A stretch of 64,000 nt of DNA. Origin: Longibacter salinarum (GTDB taxonomy: Bacteria; Bacteroidota; Rhodothermia; Rhodothermales; Salinibacteraceae). Below are positions 9,701 through 17,822 of this stretch, piece after piece. The stretch is taken from contig NZ_PDEQ01000006.1 of NCBI RefSeq assembly GCF_002554795.1, forward strand, positions 62,001 through 126,000, given 5' to 3'. A program made the translations under genes and the position numbers. Below the pieces are notes generated by a model. That model was not told the origin of the DNA and ran no database searches. It worked only from the letters and a program-made list of their open reading frames with translations. The first letter of the stretch is position 1; every line of letters starts with the position of its first letter.

Positions 9701-9798
9701 AGAGGAACCCAGGGCGAGGCGATTGCGAGAAGGAGGATCAGGCCTACGCCTCGGAACGCGATTAGGCGAGAGGAGAGTACGGATGGAAGCGAGGACAT
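6787..9798 (-). CDS. Membrane PAS/GAF sensor histidine kinase
   Basis: About 1003 aa. Two hydrophobic helices lie near the N-terminus (IAFRGVGLILLLAIASPWV and LPWLAAIGVLMAFAIEW). They are followed by two PAS domains (starts near DHLPGVFFIVGPD and ENISDVVTLHDEAG), a GAF domain (QRVLDLGTDLLGAEVGIVSR), and two further PAS-like domains. HisKA contains NMSHEIRTPLTSIIGFAE; the phospho-acceptor His is H763 from this start. HATPase_c carries NLVGNALKFTP, EDTGPGIG and GSGLGLAI. No receiver domain and no adjacent response regulator are visible. The ATG at 9798 is preferred over a GTG at 9858. The GAF and PAS domains suggest a small-ligand or redox signal, not identifiable here. Confidence 0.88.
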   Translation of the reverse strand: MSSLPSVLSSRLIAFRGVGLILLLAIASPWVPLPWLAAIGVLMAFAIEWMLKRRESTNRSRPEGIIESAVDHLPGVFFIVGPDLLIQRWNDGFRSVSGYDPASVVGRPVSSFFDASDEELIHDTFSSLLSGGTQRFEATMTTHGGRRIPVRVTGTRVSGADGPVIVATAINVLEQKRTETALERQQNQYRLLAENISDVVTLHDEAGRRLYVSPSIRDLVGRDPDRLFGSLPFEYVHPADVARVRDTFAFAVDGANEVRTEYRIRHEDGHYIWVESIGRTTDNSQGEAALLVVTRDVTIRKRRENDLVESRERLSLQKRRLRLLYDVISQQDRPTDEQLQRVLDLGTDLLGAEVGIVSRIHDDTFVIEASTGDDAYAVGNEYDLEDTYSAFTVREDDVVAIGDTSQSELADAACYERFGLNQFLGAPIHVDGSLYGTLSFASRRSRSRPFTTDDRDFLQALVQWVRAALKSRMQERALADSQRLLEKTEEVANVGGWMYEDQTENFTHTQHLATIFEVDDQYRFHPRDGSDFFGDEAWTRLLRHMHQAYRGGRPFDIAVPAITGEGNRRWLRISCEVERGSNRSGRIWGTVQDITDRREVEDELRVTAQRLAALLTSLHEGVLVEDQNRLVRLVNRPFCDLFNINVDPTDLIGSDARDLALESVQVLKHPDATLNRLSELMDARTTTVGERVELDDGRVLECDYVPIHIDGSRFGHLWKYRDVTMREEREAKLRRAKEAADEARDEARRAERLKSIFLANMSHEIRTPLTSIIGFAEVLEEEVPEPYDHLAGLVGTSGRRLLNTISSVLDLSKLEADRWKLDVDTVDVIGEIQEAMEVYTPRADDSDIELKVEADDDKLFARADCAALQRVLDNLVGNALKFTPEGGCVTLRASHADDHVELVIEDTGPGIGEEMRSHLFEPFVQDPDERSETDTGSGLGLAITRRLVTAMRGAIELDADYDPGARFVIHLPTPATSSNSSPGNDSEEEQLENEHEREKALHD

Positions 9799-10084
9799 GC
9801 GGAGAGAGGGGGCGAGCGCCGGGGGGATGCTCCCGACGCCAACCCGGCGGCGGGACACTGCATACTACAGGAAAGATCTAGACGCTTCAAGGATCTATGT
9901 GCCTTCCGATACAAGCACGTACTAACATAATATCGCCTCGCGATTAAATATCCAAATCGAAATTGAAAAAAGAATATTCATTTTAAGGACGAGGGACGTA
10001 TGGAATCGTTACGTGAGTAACGAGGGTAACATTGGGTTGCCGAAGGTGCACGTCGGTGATCGATGCGGCGTGCAGGATCCGTGT

Positions 10085-10303
10085 TTAGTTCAGCCTCTTC
10101 ACACCGCGCATGGTTTTGGGATCGATAAGCCGATCGATCTCGAAGCGAAGAACATCTTCGAGGGTCCACCCCTCTGGCATCGGTCCTTCTGATAGATGAA
10201 CGCGCAGTGTAATGCGACCTCGGCTAGCCGACACGGTCTGTACGTCGGTGTCAGCGTCGTCGATGGCGGGAGAGATCTCAAACCCACGGTATGATGAACT
10301 CAT
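10085..10303 (-). CDS. Small hypothetical protein (72 aa)
   Basis: The ATG at 10303 starts MSSSYRGFEISPAID, followed by a beta-rich middle (VQTVSASRGRITLRVHLSE) and an amphipathic helix (TLEDVLRFEIDRLID). It has no signal peptide or membrane span. I do not recognise the family. The balanced composition, without the Arg/Ser bias of shadow frames, argues that it is real. It is isolated between a histidine kinase gene and a structured intergenic region. A longer in-frame start at 10387 exists but adds less convincing sequence. Confidence 0.5.
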   Translation of the reverse strand: MSSSYRGFEISPAIDDADTDVQTVSASRGRITLRVHLSEGPMPEGWTLEDVLRFEIDRLIDPKTMRGVKRLN

Positions 10304-10559
10304 GAGGTAGCGGTGTTGCATCCGGGAGGTACGTAGAGCAAGCAGGACATTCTGAGCATGGCTGCCTACAGCGTTGGTGTCTACCAACGGCTCGACCGGG
10401 AAGTCGATTCATCGTGCAACCGAGGTTGTAGGTGCACCTCGTACGGACGTAACAGCTTAGTGACTCGTCAGTATCGAGTGCGTCAAGATTCGGTGGACCC
10501 CACTTATTATACGACAAGTTGTTCTACCACGCGACATCAGGAAGGGGAAGTATGACAGA

Positions 10560-10820
10560 GAGACCCCAAGGACCAAGCGCACACCCTTCGGCCGAACACG
10601 ATCGAACCACCGAGTAATCAGAGATGAAATGCCGGCATTTCAACCCGCCGGATCGACACGTCCGCCCTTTAACGACCCGAGGTGATCGGGACGGTAGGCA
10701 CAAGTTGCCGGGGCGGAACGAGCGTACTTTAGCGCCGAGTTCGGCCTAAAGTACGGATGGAGTGAGAGAAGAGCGAGGCGCCGGGACGGTACGGGTCCCA
10801 GCGCCTCGTTCTATTTTACT
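10560..10820 (+). ncRNA. Candidate structured RNA ending in an intrinsic terminator
   Basis: No gene fits the plus strand here, yet the region holds three good hairpins in order. These are a perfect 16-nt palindrome GAAATGCCGGCATTTC (10625-10640), a 10-bp stem CGTACTTTAG/CTAAAGTACG with an inner GCCGA/TCGGC helix (10723-10755), and a terminator stem (10775-10807) with a T-rich tail. A TATTATAC sequence just upstream (about 10505) could be a -10 element. It does not look like RNase P RNA, tmRNA or a riboswitch I know. The boundaries are estimates. Confidence 0.4.
10775..10817 (+). terminator. Intrinsic terminator of the candidate RNA
   Basis: The stem GAGGCGCCGGGA / TCCCAGCGCCTC has one mismatch and a short loop, and is followed by GTTCTATTTT. 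No protein gene on the plus strand ends within 4 kb upstream, so it must serve an untranslated transcript or stop antisense reading. Confidence 0.65.
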
Positions 10821-11068
10821 CCGGTTCTTTGCGGCTCGTCCGGTCGCTGCTGACATGCCGACAGCTGTTCAGCCGCTTCAATGTAAACTGCGAATCCGGT
10901 CGTTTCTCCGTGTCATCGGCCTACCATAAGAAGGGGGGACCGTATTTCAGGTCATAAGCAAAATGGGCCGTCCGTCAGGCCGCTTCGATCGGCGTCTAGG
11001 CCCTTGCGTACCGAATGACAACAGAGGCGCTGTGTCATGCTGCCTGGTGAGGCCGGACAAATGGCAGG

Positions 11069-12346
11069 CTATGCAGATGTGTGTATCGTGACGTGGGTGC
11101 CTTTCCCCGGCGTAGAGTCGATTTCCATGCCGCCTCCCATGAGGTCGAGGCGTTCGGCTGCACTGAAGAGTCCGAAGCCGCCTTCTTGCTTGGTCTTCTG
11201 AGCTTCAATCTCTACGTCAAACCCGCCTCCATCGTCGATCACGTGCACGACCAGATAACCGGGCTCCTCCGTCAATCGGACCGTGGCCTCCGTTGTGTTC
11301 GAATGCTTTTTCACATTGAAAAGCAGCTCCCGCACGATTTGGAATACCAGTTCACGAAGATCTTCGTCTTCTATCCGGTGCTGACCAACGGATTCGACTG
11401 TGACCTCGAGGTCGTGAAGGTTCTTCATATGAATACGAAGCCACTGCACAGCCGACCCGAAATCGTCCCCTTCCAGAACCGGAGGGCTGAGGTCGGACGT
11501 TAACTTGCGGGTCAGCGCGAACGCATCCTCGACCCAGGTGCGAGCTTCCTCCAGATGTTCGTGGACCTTCGACATCGACCATTCCTCCATCTGACTGTTC
11601 ACGGCACTCAGCTTCAGATTGACGCCGTAGAGAAGTTGCTGAAGATCATCGTGAAGGAGCTGGCTAATCCGACGCCGCTCGGCCTGCTCGGCGCGCGTCA
11701 GCCGGCCGGCGAGTCGGCGCAGGTCCGCGGTCTGCTTCTGCACGCGATCATCTAGCGTTTCATTCGTCTCGTGAAGGGCCTGAAGGGCATCACGAAGCTT
11801 ATACTGGCGTCGCCGGTTTCGTAGCGCGGCTTCCATGATCGATACGAGAACAGCTGGACGAATGGGGCGGTCCAGCATGGTGACGCCACGTTGAGGATTG
11901 ACCTGTCTCAGCCGATCCGAAAGCTGAGCGCTCCCGTGCTCGTTGCTCACAAACACCTTGACCGGTAGGTCAGACCAGGGAGGTTGGGAATCCAAAAATT
12001 CCGCAATGCAGGTCGCGTTCTCTCGATTCGTGGTGAACACTTCTTCTGTGAGAAGGGCAGCCCCCGCGCCATCTCGGACGAGGTCACAGAATGCATCGGC
12101 GTTCTCGCAGATTGCGATCGCCATCCCGGCGTGTTCGAGCGCCTGACGGATGAGTCCGGCTGTACGACCAACAGGGGCCCACACCACAATGCGTTCTGCG
12201 TTCGAACTGCTGTCGGATGGCACCGACGATGTGGACGAGGAGTTGTCGCTCAATACGGTGCTCTTTGTTGCTTCTCTCATTGGGTCGATGGATTGTCCGC
12301 CTACGAAAAGGAAGGTGGCATCGGTACCGGTACGTATCCTCGACAC
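11069..12346 (-). CDS. KaiC-associated histidine kinase (receiver-like N-terminus, HisKA_3)
   Basis: 425 aa. Residues about 50-175 resemble a pseudo-receiver (ERIVVWAPVGRTAGLIRQALEH, then DRPIRPAVLVSIMEAAL). A coiled-coil linker follows. HisKA_3 carries AERRRISQLLHDDLQQLLYG with phospho-acceptor H232, and the C-terminus is a HATPase (ELLFNVKKHSNTTEATV, DDGGGFD, GGFGLFSAAERLDLMGG). There is no membrane span, so it is cytosolic. It starts 7 nt after the KaiC-type gene, a typical translationally coupled pair in which the ATPase and kinase form one signalling unit. An alternative ATG is at 12280. The cognate response regulator is not adjacent. Confidence 0.8.
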   Translation of the reverse strand: MSRIRTGTDATFLFVGGQSIDPMREATKSTVLSDNSSSTSSVPSDSSSNAERIVVWAPVGRTAGLIRQALEHAGMAIAICENADAFCDLVRDGAGAALLTEEVFTTNRENATCIAEFLDSQPPWSDLPVKVFVSNEHGSAQLSDRLRQVNPQRGVTMLDRPIRPAVLVSIMEAALRNRRRQYKLRDALQALHETNETLDDRVQKQTADLRRLAGRLTRAEQAERRRISQLLHDDLQQLLYGVNLKLSAVNSQMEEWSMSKVHEHLEEARTWVEDAFALTRKLTSDLSPPVLEGDDFGSAVQWLRIHMKNLHDLEVTVESVGQHRIEDEDLRELVFQIVRELLFNVKKHSNTTEATVRLTEEPGYLVVHVIDDGGGFDVEIEAQKTKQEGGFGLFSAAERLDLMGGGMEIDSTPGKGTHVTIHTSA

Positions 12347-12352
12347 GTCCGT

Positions 12353-13858
12353 CTATGTATCATCGTCGCTCGCGTCTGTGCCCGCTTCGAGGGAATGTCC
12401 CAGCAGCGTACCAACGGCTTCGGTCATGGGGGCGCCGACCTTTATCAGGCCGTCTTCGATAAACAACTCGCGGATTCGTCGCTCATGAGCACCATACCGT
12501 TTTTTATAGACGGAGACGGCCCGGCGGAGGGCGCCGTCGATTTCGAAGTGTTGCGTCGTCAGGATGGCATCTGCGAGGTAGCTGATGTCGATCGGCCCGC
12601 GGAGCTGGTTCTGGTGCTGACTCTGTTCGCCGATGACACCGTGCTGGGCGACCACAAGGATCGTTAAGACGCCCTGCCGACTGAGATACGTGAGAAGGTC
12701 CTGGATTTTTGTGATCAGGTGGCGCTGGTCCGGCATCGCGCTGAGATACCCGGTGAGCGTATCGATGATAACGACACGCACGTCCCGCTCTCTGACTTCT
12801 CGGCTTACGGAGTAGGCGAACTCGCCCGGCGTGATCTCTCCACTCATCACTGCGTGTAGGCTCACGCGTCCCTCCTCTACATGCTGCGTAATGGGCATGC
12901 CGAGGGCCTCTGATCGACGAACGAATATTTCCGGTCGCTCGTCGAAAAGAAACACAGCCGAGGAATGGTTTCGCCGAGCCGCCGCATCCGCGTAGAGTGT
13001 GGCGAGACTCGTCTTACCGGTGCCAACCGGCCCGAGAATGAGACACGAAGTTCCTTCTTGTAACCCCCCGCCCAGGAGGTTATCCAGGGACTCAATTCCG
13101 CTCGTCAGCGCTTCATTCTGCTCGGACGAGGAGACGTGGTGGGATCGGAGACGGGGAAAAACCTTCAGTCCACCGGTCGAAATTCGGAATTCGTGCGTAC
13201 CAGATGCGTGGTCGGTACCACGGAGTTTTACGATATGCAATTCGCGGCGCGTGTCTCCATAATTGGTCCGCGTTTGCTCCAGTAGTAGAGCACCGTACAC
13301 GAGACTCTGCAGCACATCCTCTCCCGGAACGACGCTCTGGTCGTCGGTCAGCATGACCGTGATGTCCCGGCTGCTGAAGAATCGTCGCAACGCAAGAAGT
13401 TGTCGGCGATACTGAGCGGCCGACCGAACCAGGAGGCGCAAGTACCCGATCCCGTCAAAGACCACTCGGTCGGGCTCTGCGCGTTCGACCGCTTCCGTCA
13501 ACGCCCTCACCGTTTCGTCGAATTCGACATGCTCATCGTGGAAAATGACCTGTTCTTGTTCGACGCTACCCGGTGCTTCCACGGGAAGATCATCGTGGAC
13601 GCGAATTCCCTCAAGCGAAAGACCTGCGCCCCCGACGTTGCGCCGGAGCCCCTCCGCACTCTGCGACAGGGAGATGAACAGGCACGACTCGCCGTTTTCG
13701 ACGCCGGCGCGTAGAAATTGTATGCTGAGAAGTGTTTTCCCCGTCCCGGGCGTGCCTTGCACGAGAAAAACTTCACCTCGAGGTAACCCCCCACGTAGGA
13801 TGGCGTCGAGACCTTCGATTCCGGTCGGTACGCGTCTACTTGCTCCTGGGGTGGCCAT
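12353..13858 (-). CDS. KaiC-family double RecA-domain ATPase
   Basis: 501 aa with two KaiC domains. CI has Walker A GTPGTGKT (35-42) and Walker B-like RVVFDGIGYL. CII has Walker A GPVGTGKT (276-283) and VVIIDTLTGYL. Canonical cyanobacterial KaiC has paired catalytic Glu after the second strand of each domain. Here CI has Ser65-Gln66 and CII has Asp306-Glu307, so CI may bind ATP without normal hydrolysis. No kaiA or kaiB is next to it. With its partner kinase it probably relays a signal (light, energy or stress) rather than running a clock. It is probably hexameric and cytosolic. Confidence 0.85.
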   Translation of the reverse strand: MATPGASRRVPTGIEGLDAILRGGLPRGEVFLVQGTPGTGKTLLSIQFLRAGVENGESCLFISLSQSAEGLRRNVGGAGLSLEGIRVHDDLPVEAPGSVEQEQVIFHDEHVEFDETVRALTEAVERAEPDRVVFDGIGYLRLLVRSAAQYRRQLLALRRFFSSRDITVMLTDDQSVVPGEDVLQSLVYGALLLEQTRTNYGDTRRELHIVKLRGTDHASGTHEFRISTGGLKVFPRLRSHHVSSSEQNEALTSGIESLDNLLGGGLQEGTSCLILGPVGTGKTSLATLYADAAARRNHSSAVFLFDERPEIFVRRSEALGMPITQHVEEGRVSLHAVMSGEITPGEFAYSVSREVRERDVRVVIIDTLTGYLSAMPDQRHLITKIQDLLTYLSRQGVLTILVVAQHGVIGEQSQHQNQLRGPIDISYLADAILTTQHFEIDGALRRAVSVYKKRYGAHERRIRELFIEDGLIKVGAPMTEAVGTLLGHSLEAGTDASDDDT

Positions 13859-13871
13859 AATGTTCTAACAG

Positions 13872-13902
13872 TAAACGTAACCTGTTTATTTAATAAGGCA
13901 AA
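13872..13902 (-). promoter_or_regulatory. Predicted Bacteroidota-type promoter of the kaiC-like operon
   Basis: On the minus strand TTTG (13899-13902) is followed after exactly 19 bases by TACGTTTA (13872-13879), 7 of 8 fixed and free positions of the TAnnTTTG consensus. The spacer is AT-rich. Transcription would begin only a few bases before the ATG at 13858, implying a very short leader. Confidence 0.45.
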
Positions 13903-14086
13903 TTGAACATTTATCGGCGGTTTGTCAAACAATCTGTGAATGTTAACACTCGTCCTGTACAAAACGCAGTATCAGACGAGAGGTTGGCACGCGATGAGGC
14001 GTCAGTCGCGTGCCTTTTCACAGAAATGATTGGTTATGCGCCGGGAGGGCTACGCGGTGCCCAGGGTATCGATTGCGAACGACCGC

Positions 14087-14245
14087 TTACTTGACAGCAG
14101 AAGCAATCTGCTCAATCGCCGCCACATCAACATCCGCAAGACGGACACAAGCACGTTTAGCATGGAGCGCCTGTGCAGTTGCACCGCCGGTACGGCCGGC
14201 GTCTCCGATGACAACGGATGTGCGTCTGTCGATGTCTGGATCCAT
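14087..14245 (-). pseudogene. N-terminal fragment of a short-chain dehydrogenase/reductase
   Basis: The 52-codon frame reads SVVIGDAGRTGGATAQAL, then ACVRLADVDVAAIEQIASAV. This matches the NAD(P)-binding start of SDR enzymes (beta1, Gly-rich turn, alpha1, beta2 ending in Asp). The glycine motif is worn (GDAGRTGG instead of GxxxGxG), and the frame stops where the next strand should follow. No continuation is seen in other frames. I call it a decayed remnant; a chance resemblance cannot be excluded. Confidence 0.4.
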
Positions 14246-14411
14246 GCACGGCGAAGACCCCAAAGGTAGCAGCATGTTGATCGCCTCCACGATTCACCGC
14301 GTGATCTTGGTCCGGGTAATGGCACTCAGACGATAATTTTTTTGCAACGAGGTGTTGTGCGCGAGCTTGCTCGTCCCGCACTCCGTGTCTCCGACGCATC
14401 TATTTTCGTGA

Positions 14412-15380
14412 TTACGGACGCGCGTCCACTTGCTCCAGCACATCCCAGATGTTGGTCGACCAGTAGGCCGATCGCACGTGCTCGACAAGCGTCATTTCGT
14501 AGCTATTATCTTCGGCCCGGATGGAGAGCAGGCGCCGGTCCGGGGTGATGCTGCGCGTGTATATTTCGGACGAGGCGCTGCGCTCGGCGATGAGGGAAGG
14601 GACAGGCGCATCGTACGCAACGCGGATACGTTCAGCTTGGAACGCTCCAGCTTCCGTTTCGACGGTCGTCGTATCGATGAACGATGTCCGAGCAGCGATG
14701 GGTGGACCGTCGGGGCGGAGCACGGTAAACGACACGTCCGAGGTATCGTCTCCAGGAATGGCGCGAATAAGCAGAGGCACGTGTGCGGGCGGGATGGCGC
14801 GGCTGGAGCGGCCCTGCGGTATTTCAAGCGAACGTTCGGCATTTCCATAATCATCGCTGCGCTTCCGGAAAACGACGTTTCCGTCCGGCGGAAAGGCATA
14901 TTCGCGGTAGAGGTTGGAGCACCAGTCGAAACTCGTGAACGACTGCTTGATCGGTGCGAGATCCGAGCGTCGGGCGTTTACCACCCAGTTTCGCTTGTAC
15001 TGATAGGATCCGCTATTTACTTCATAGAATAGGGCCGACTTGAACGCCGCGACGCCCGAGCCATCCGTCGTCTTCGTCATGCGGTCTCTTGAAAAATTGT
15101 GCTTGACGAGGTACGTCCCGACGGTAAACGAAGAAGGTTCGGGGCGCTCGTACACGTTGTACGAACGGTTTACCTCGTAGAAGGCGATTTCGGCCTGACC
15201 GTCGTCCCAGAGCGGATCTTGCAGGAATGTCGAGTCAACGGGAAGCTCGGCACCGGCGAGGCCATCGGCAGATAGAGCGGATGTCGTTGGTTGCTCGCCC
15301 GTGCAGCCGAAAAGAAGGATGCCGATCATACATAGCGCCATCAGATACGGCGCGGAGGAGTGCATCGGCAGGCGAGTCAT
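14412..15380 (-). CDS. Hypothetical lipoprotein, DUF3108-like
   Basis: The ATG at 15380 gives a lipoprotein signal (LMALCMIGILLFGC, lipidation Cys at about residue 26). The mature part is beta-rich, with YEVNRSYNVYERPEPSSFTV and YKRNWVVNARRSDLAPIKQS, and late EAGAFQAERIRVAYDAP. This layout resembles periplasmic DUF3108-type proteins, where a lipid-like molecule may bind inside a beta barrel. The resemblance is weak, and I would call it hypothetical. It stands alone; two upstream in-frame ATGs would only extend the signal region. Confidence 0.6.
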   Translation of the reverse strand: MTRLPMHSSAPYLMALCMIGILLFGCTGEQPTTSALSADGLAGAELPVDSTFLQDPLWDDGQAEIAFYEVNRSYNVYERPEPSSFTVGTYLVKHNFSRDRMTKTTDGSGVAAFKSALFYEVNSGSYQYKRNWVVNARRSDLAPIKQSFTSFDWCSNLYREYAFPPDGNVVFRKRSDDYGNAERSLEIPQGRSSRAIPPAHVPLLIRAIPGDDTSDVSFTVLRPDGPPIAARTSFIDTTTVETEAGAFQAERIRVAYDAPVPSLIAERSASSEIYTRSITPDRRLLSIRAEDNSYEMTLVEHVRSAYWSTNIWDVLEQVDARP

Positions 15381-15662
15381 CGTGGACGTGCGCAGAGGGA
15401 AAGGCATCGAAACGTGGGTTGATACGTGCGGGCACCTGCGATTCACTTGCACCGGGTGCGTTACGTATACGTCGCAAGGTAGAAGCGGTGCGTCACGGAT
15501 GTAAAGTCATTGGCAGTGGCTGCGATCCGTTGAAAGGAATTCGATTGGCCTCCGTACGTCATGCAGTTTCGATAGGTGGGAAACGAAACGACCACTCGTA
15601 CCAAGGCCGATGCACGGGTACGACAACGTCTGTTATCGATCTCTTTCAAAAAAGCACTCACT

Positions 15663-15818
15663 ATGCTTCGATACGCGATCCTTTTTCTCGTGGTCGCTAT
15701 CATCGCTGCTATTCTCGGATTCGGTGGCATCGCCGGTGCGTCGGCGTGGATTGCCAAGATTCTTGTCTTCGTGTTTCTGGTTCTCTTCGTCGTATCTCTC
15801 ATCTCCGGACGCTCGTAG
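15663..15818 (+). CDS. DUF1328 family small membrane protein
   Basis: 51 aa beginning [24 protein letters not shown], with a second span ([20 protein letters not shown]) and a short charged tail. Length, the GFGGIAG turn and the sequence match the DUF1328/YtjA family of two-span inner-membrane proteins of unknown function, often linked to envelope stress. An upstream in-frame start (15576) would add 29 residues atypical of the family, so the ATG at 15663 is used. Confidence 0.85.
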   Translation: MLRYAILFLVVAIIAAILGFGGIAGASAWIAKILVFVFLVLFVVSLISGRS

Positions 15819-16013
15819 TCCGCCCAAACTGCGACCTACCAGCCGATCCCCCGCGCGTTGATCACGTTTTACCGACAACCGGGTCGCTCTTTTCCAACAC
15901 TGGGTCATACGCGAAAAGCCGTTGACGGCAAATCGATTGTAGCCTGCAGCCCGAGACGGCGATGTCGTTGAATGATCTGACTCCGTACTAAGAACCAGAC
16001 CCTCCGAATACAT

Positions 16014-16748
16014 ATGAAGATCCTCCTTCGCAGTCTTACCGTTGTCTCGCTCTTTCTGGCTGTCGTGCTTTTTGCCGGATGTGGAGACGAAGAGAAGTCG
16101 TCGGCATCCGCTACGCCGAAGACAAAAGCAGAAATAAAGGAGCAGGCACAGTCCCTCTCCGGCGAGATTCGGGCGATGCTTGCGCCGGCAAGGGTTCGTA
16201 TCACAGAGGTGCGTCAGACGCTACAGGCGCACCGATCGGAGGTTGAGCCGGAACTGGACCGGAAACTCCAGGAACTCGAACAGCTTCGGGATTCGCTAGA
16301 TCAAGACCTTCAGCGATTGACCGATGACGATGTTGACGTGAGCGAGAGCGAGCGCGAGCAGATACACCGGCGCCTTGACACGTTCCAGCGACGTCTTCGC
16401 GAAACGTACCTCCGGTCCATCCAACGGCGCGATGATTTCTACAAGGCGGTGAACGATCGTTTGGACGAGCTGACGAGCCGGATTAACCGTATGGAGCTCG
16501 AACTTGAGGAAGCGAAGACGGCCGGGGATCCGTCGTACTGGCAACGGATTGCTGAACTGCGAGAACAGCGGCAACTTCTTTCGGACCGACTCGAAGGACT
16601 ACCCTCCGGGGCCGAAAAGGGATACCGGGATGAGAAGCGAAAAATCGCCGGGGACGTCACGCAGTTCGGTCTGGAGGTAGATCGTGCGGCAGACTCTCTC
16701 TACGCGGCTCTGGCTGCGAAGGGTAAGCTCACGAGAGAGCCGTCGTAA
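16014..16748 (+). CDS. Coiled-coil lipoprotein
   Basis: 244 aa with a clear lipobox (LFLAVVLFAGC, Cys23). Nearly all the mature chain is charged alpha-helix with heptad character, for example ELDRKLQELEQLRDSLDQDL and NRMELELEEAKTAG. It probably forms a periplasmic or surface coiled coil attached to a membrane. No enzymatic motif is seen and I do not recognise the family. It is 70 nt from the FNT gene on the same strand, so the two may share a transcript. Confidence 0.65.
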   Translation: MKILLRSLTVVSLFLAVVLFAGCGDEEKSSASATPKTKAEIKEQAQSLSGEIRAMLAPARVRITEVRQTLQAHRSEVEPELDRKLQELEQLRDSLDQDLQRLTDDDVDVSESEREQIHRRLDTFQRRLRETYLRSIQRRDDFYKAVNDRLDELTSRINRMELELEEAKTAGDPSYWQRIAELREQRQLLSDRLEGLPSGAEKGYRDEKRKIAGDVTQFGLEVDRAADSLYAALAAKGKLTREPS

Positions 16749-16817
16749 CCGGTGCGATGACGAAGCCAAGAGCTTAACTCAACGTCTGTACTCGACTGTT
16801 TCTAACGTCCGCTGCTC

Positions 16818-17822
16818 ATGCCTTCCCGGTCCTCAGATGATCACCGAGACGCAAGCAATACGTCTAGCGCTGCTTCAGCGTCGGCGGGGGACGGCACCTC
16901 GTCGTCTGCAACCCGGGACTCGGATCCGGATGGCGGACGGGATGCGCCCGACCCGGCCCCAGACGCCGGTGGCGTTCTTGAGGACCGCTTTTCTACGGAC
17001 GAAATCTTTCGCCGGCTTGTTGCCGCCGCGGACGAGGAATTCGCCCGATCGAATCGCCTTCTCTTTCTGAGCGGCCTGGCAGCTGGACTGTCGATCAGTC
17101 TCTCCTTTCTCGGAATTGTCGCGTTGGAATCGAGGTTGAGCGGAGCAGGGGCGCCACTCGTGTCACGACTGATGTATCCGGTCGGGTTTTTCTTCGTCGT
17201 GATGGGGCGATATCAGCTGTTTACGGAAAACACGCTGTCGCCCGTGGCCCTCGTGCTCACCCGGCGCGCAAGCCTTCCGCTTCTGTTTCGCGTGTGGGGG
17301 ATCGTGCTCCTCGCGAACGTGGTCGGAGCCGCGGCGTGCGCCCTGGTCTTCGCATGGACGGGCGTCTTCGACGCGGCGATGACCGAAACCGGGCTGAAGT
17401 ACGGCGAGCACTTCGTCAAGCTGCCGTGGGATACAGTTTTCTGGAAGGCGATCTTTGCCGGGTGGCTCGTGGCCGGAATGGTGTGGTTGAACTTTGCGGC
17501 GCGGAGCACGACCGCCCGCTTCTTCATCACCTTCATTCTGATCTACGTCGTGGCCGCCGCGGACCTTGCGCACTGTATCGTCGGGTCGACAGAGACTCTC
17601 TTCGCTGTCTTTCGTGGAGCCGTGACCTGGAAGGCGTATCTAATCGACTTTCTTGCTCCTTCCGTGCTCGGCAACACCGTCGGTGGGGTCCTGCTCGTGG
17701 CCATTCTCAACTTCGCGCAGACGGAAGGGGAGATGTCGACGGACGCGCTACCGCACCGGCGGATCCTGACCTGGCGTGAATGTATCGTGGGCGAGGATCG
17801 GGAGGAGCGCATGGAGTCGTAA
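16818..17822 (+). CDS. Formate/nitrite transporter (FNT) family channel, YfdC-like
   Basis: 334 aa. An acidic, disordered N-terminus of about 65 residues precedes six membrane helices: FLSGLAAGLSISLSFLG, MYPVGFFFVVMGRYQLFTEN, IVLLANVVGAAACALVFAW, IFAGWLVAGMVWLNFAA and others. RYQLFTENTLSP matches the FNT 'xQLFTExT' signature, and AADLAHCIVGSTE carries the pore His region. FNT channels pass small monovalent anions (formate, nitrite, hydrosulfide). The long N-tail and sequence put it with the YfdC-like branch, whose substrate is not settled. Confidence 0.85.
   Translation: MPSRSSDDHRDASNTSSAASASAGDGTSSSATRDSDPDGGRDAPDPAPDAGGVLEDRFSTDEIFRRLVAAADEEFARSNRLLFLSGLAAGLSISLSFLGIVALESRLSGAGAPLVSRLMYPVGFFFVVMGRYQLFTENTLSPVALVLTRRASLPLLFRVWGIVLLANVVGAAACALVFAWTGVFDAAMTETGLKYGEHFVKLPWDTVFWKAIFAGWLVAGMVWLNFAARSTTARFFITFILIYVVAAADLAHCIVGSTETLFAVFRGAVTWKAYLIDFLAPSVLGNTVGGVLLVAILNFAQTEGEMSTDALPHRRILTWRECIVGEDREERMES

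Noticed and set aside
8512-9765. A 417-codon plus-strand open frame
   Set aside because: It is antisense to the histidine kinase gene, whose PAS, GAF and HisKA motifs are unambiguous.
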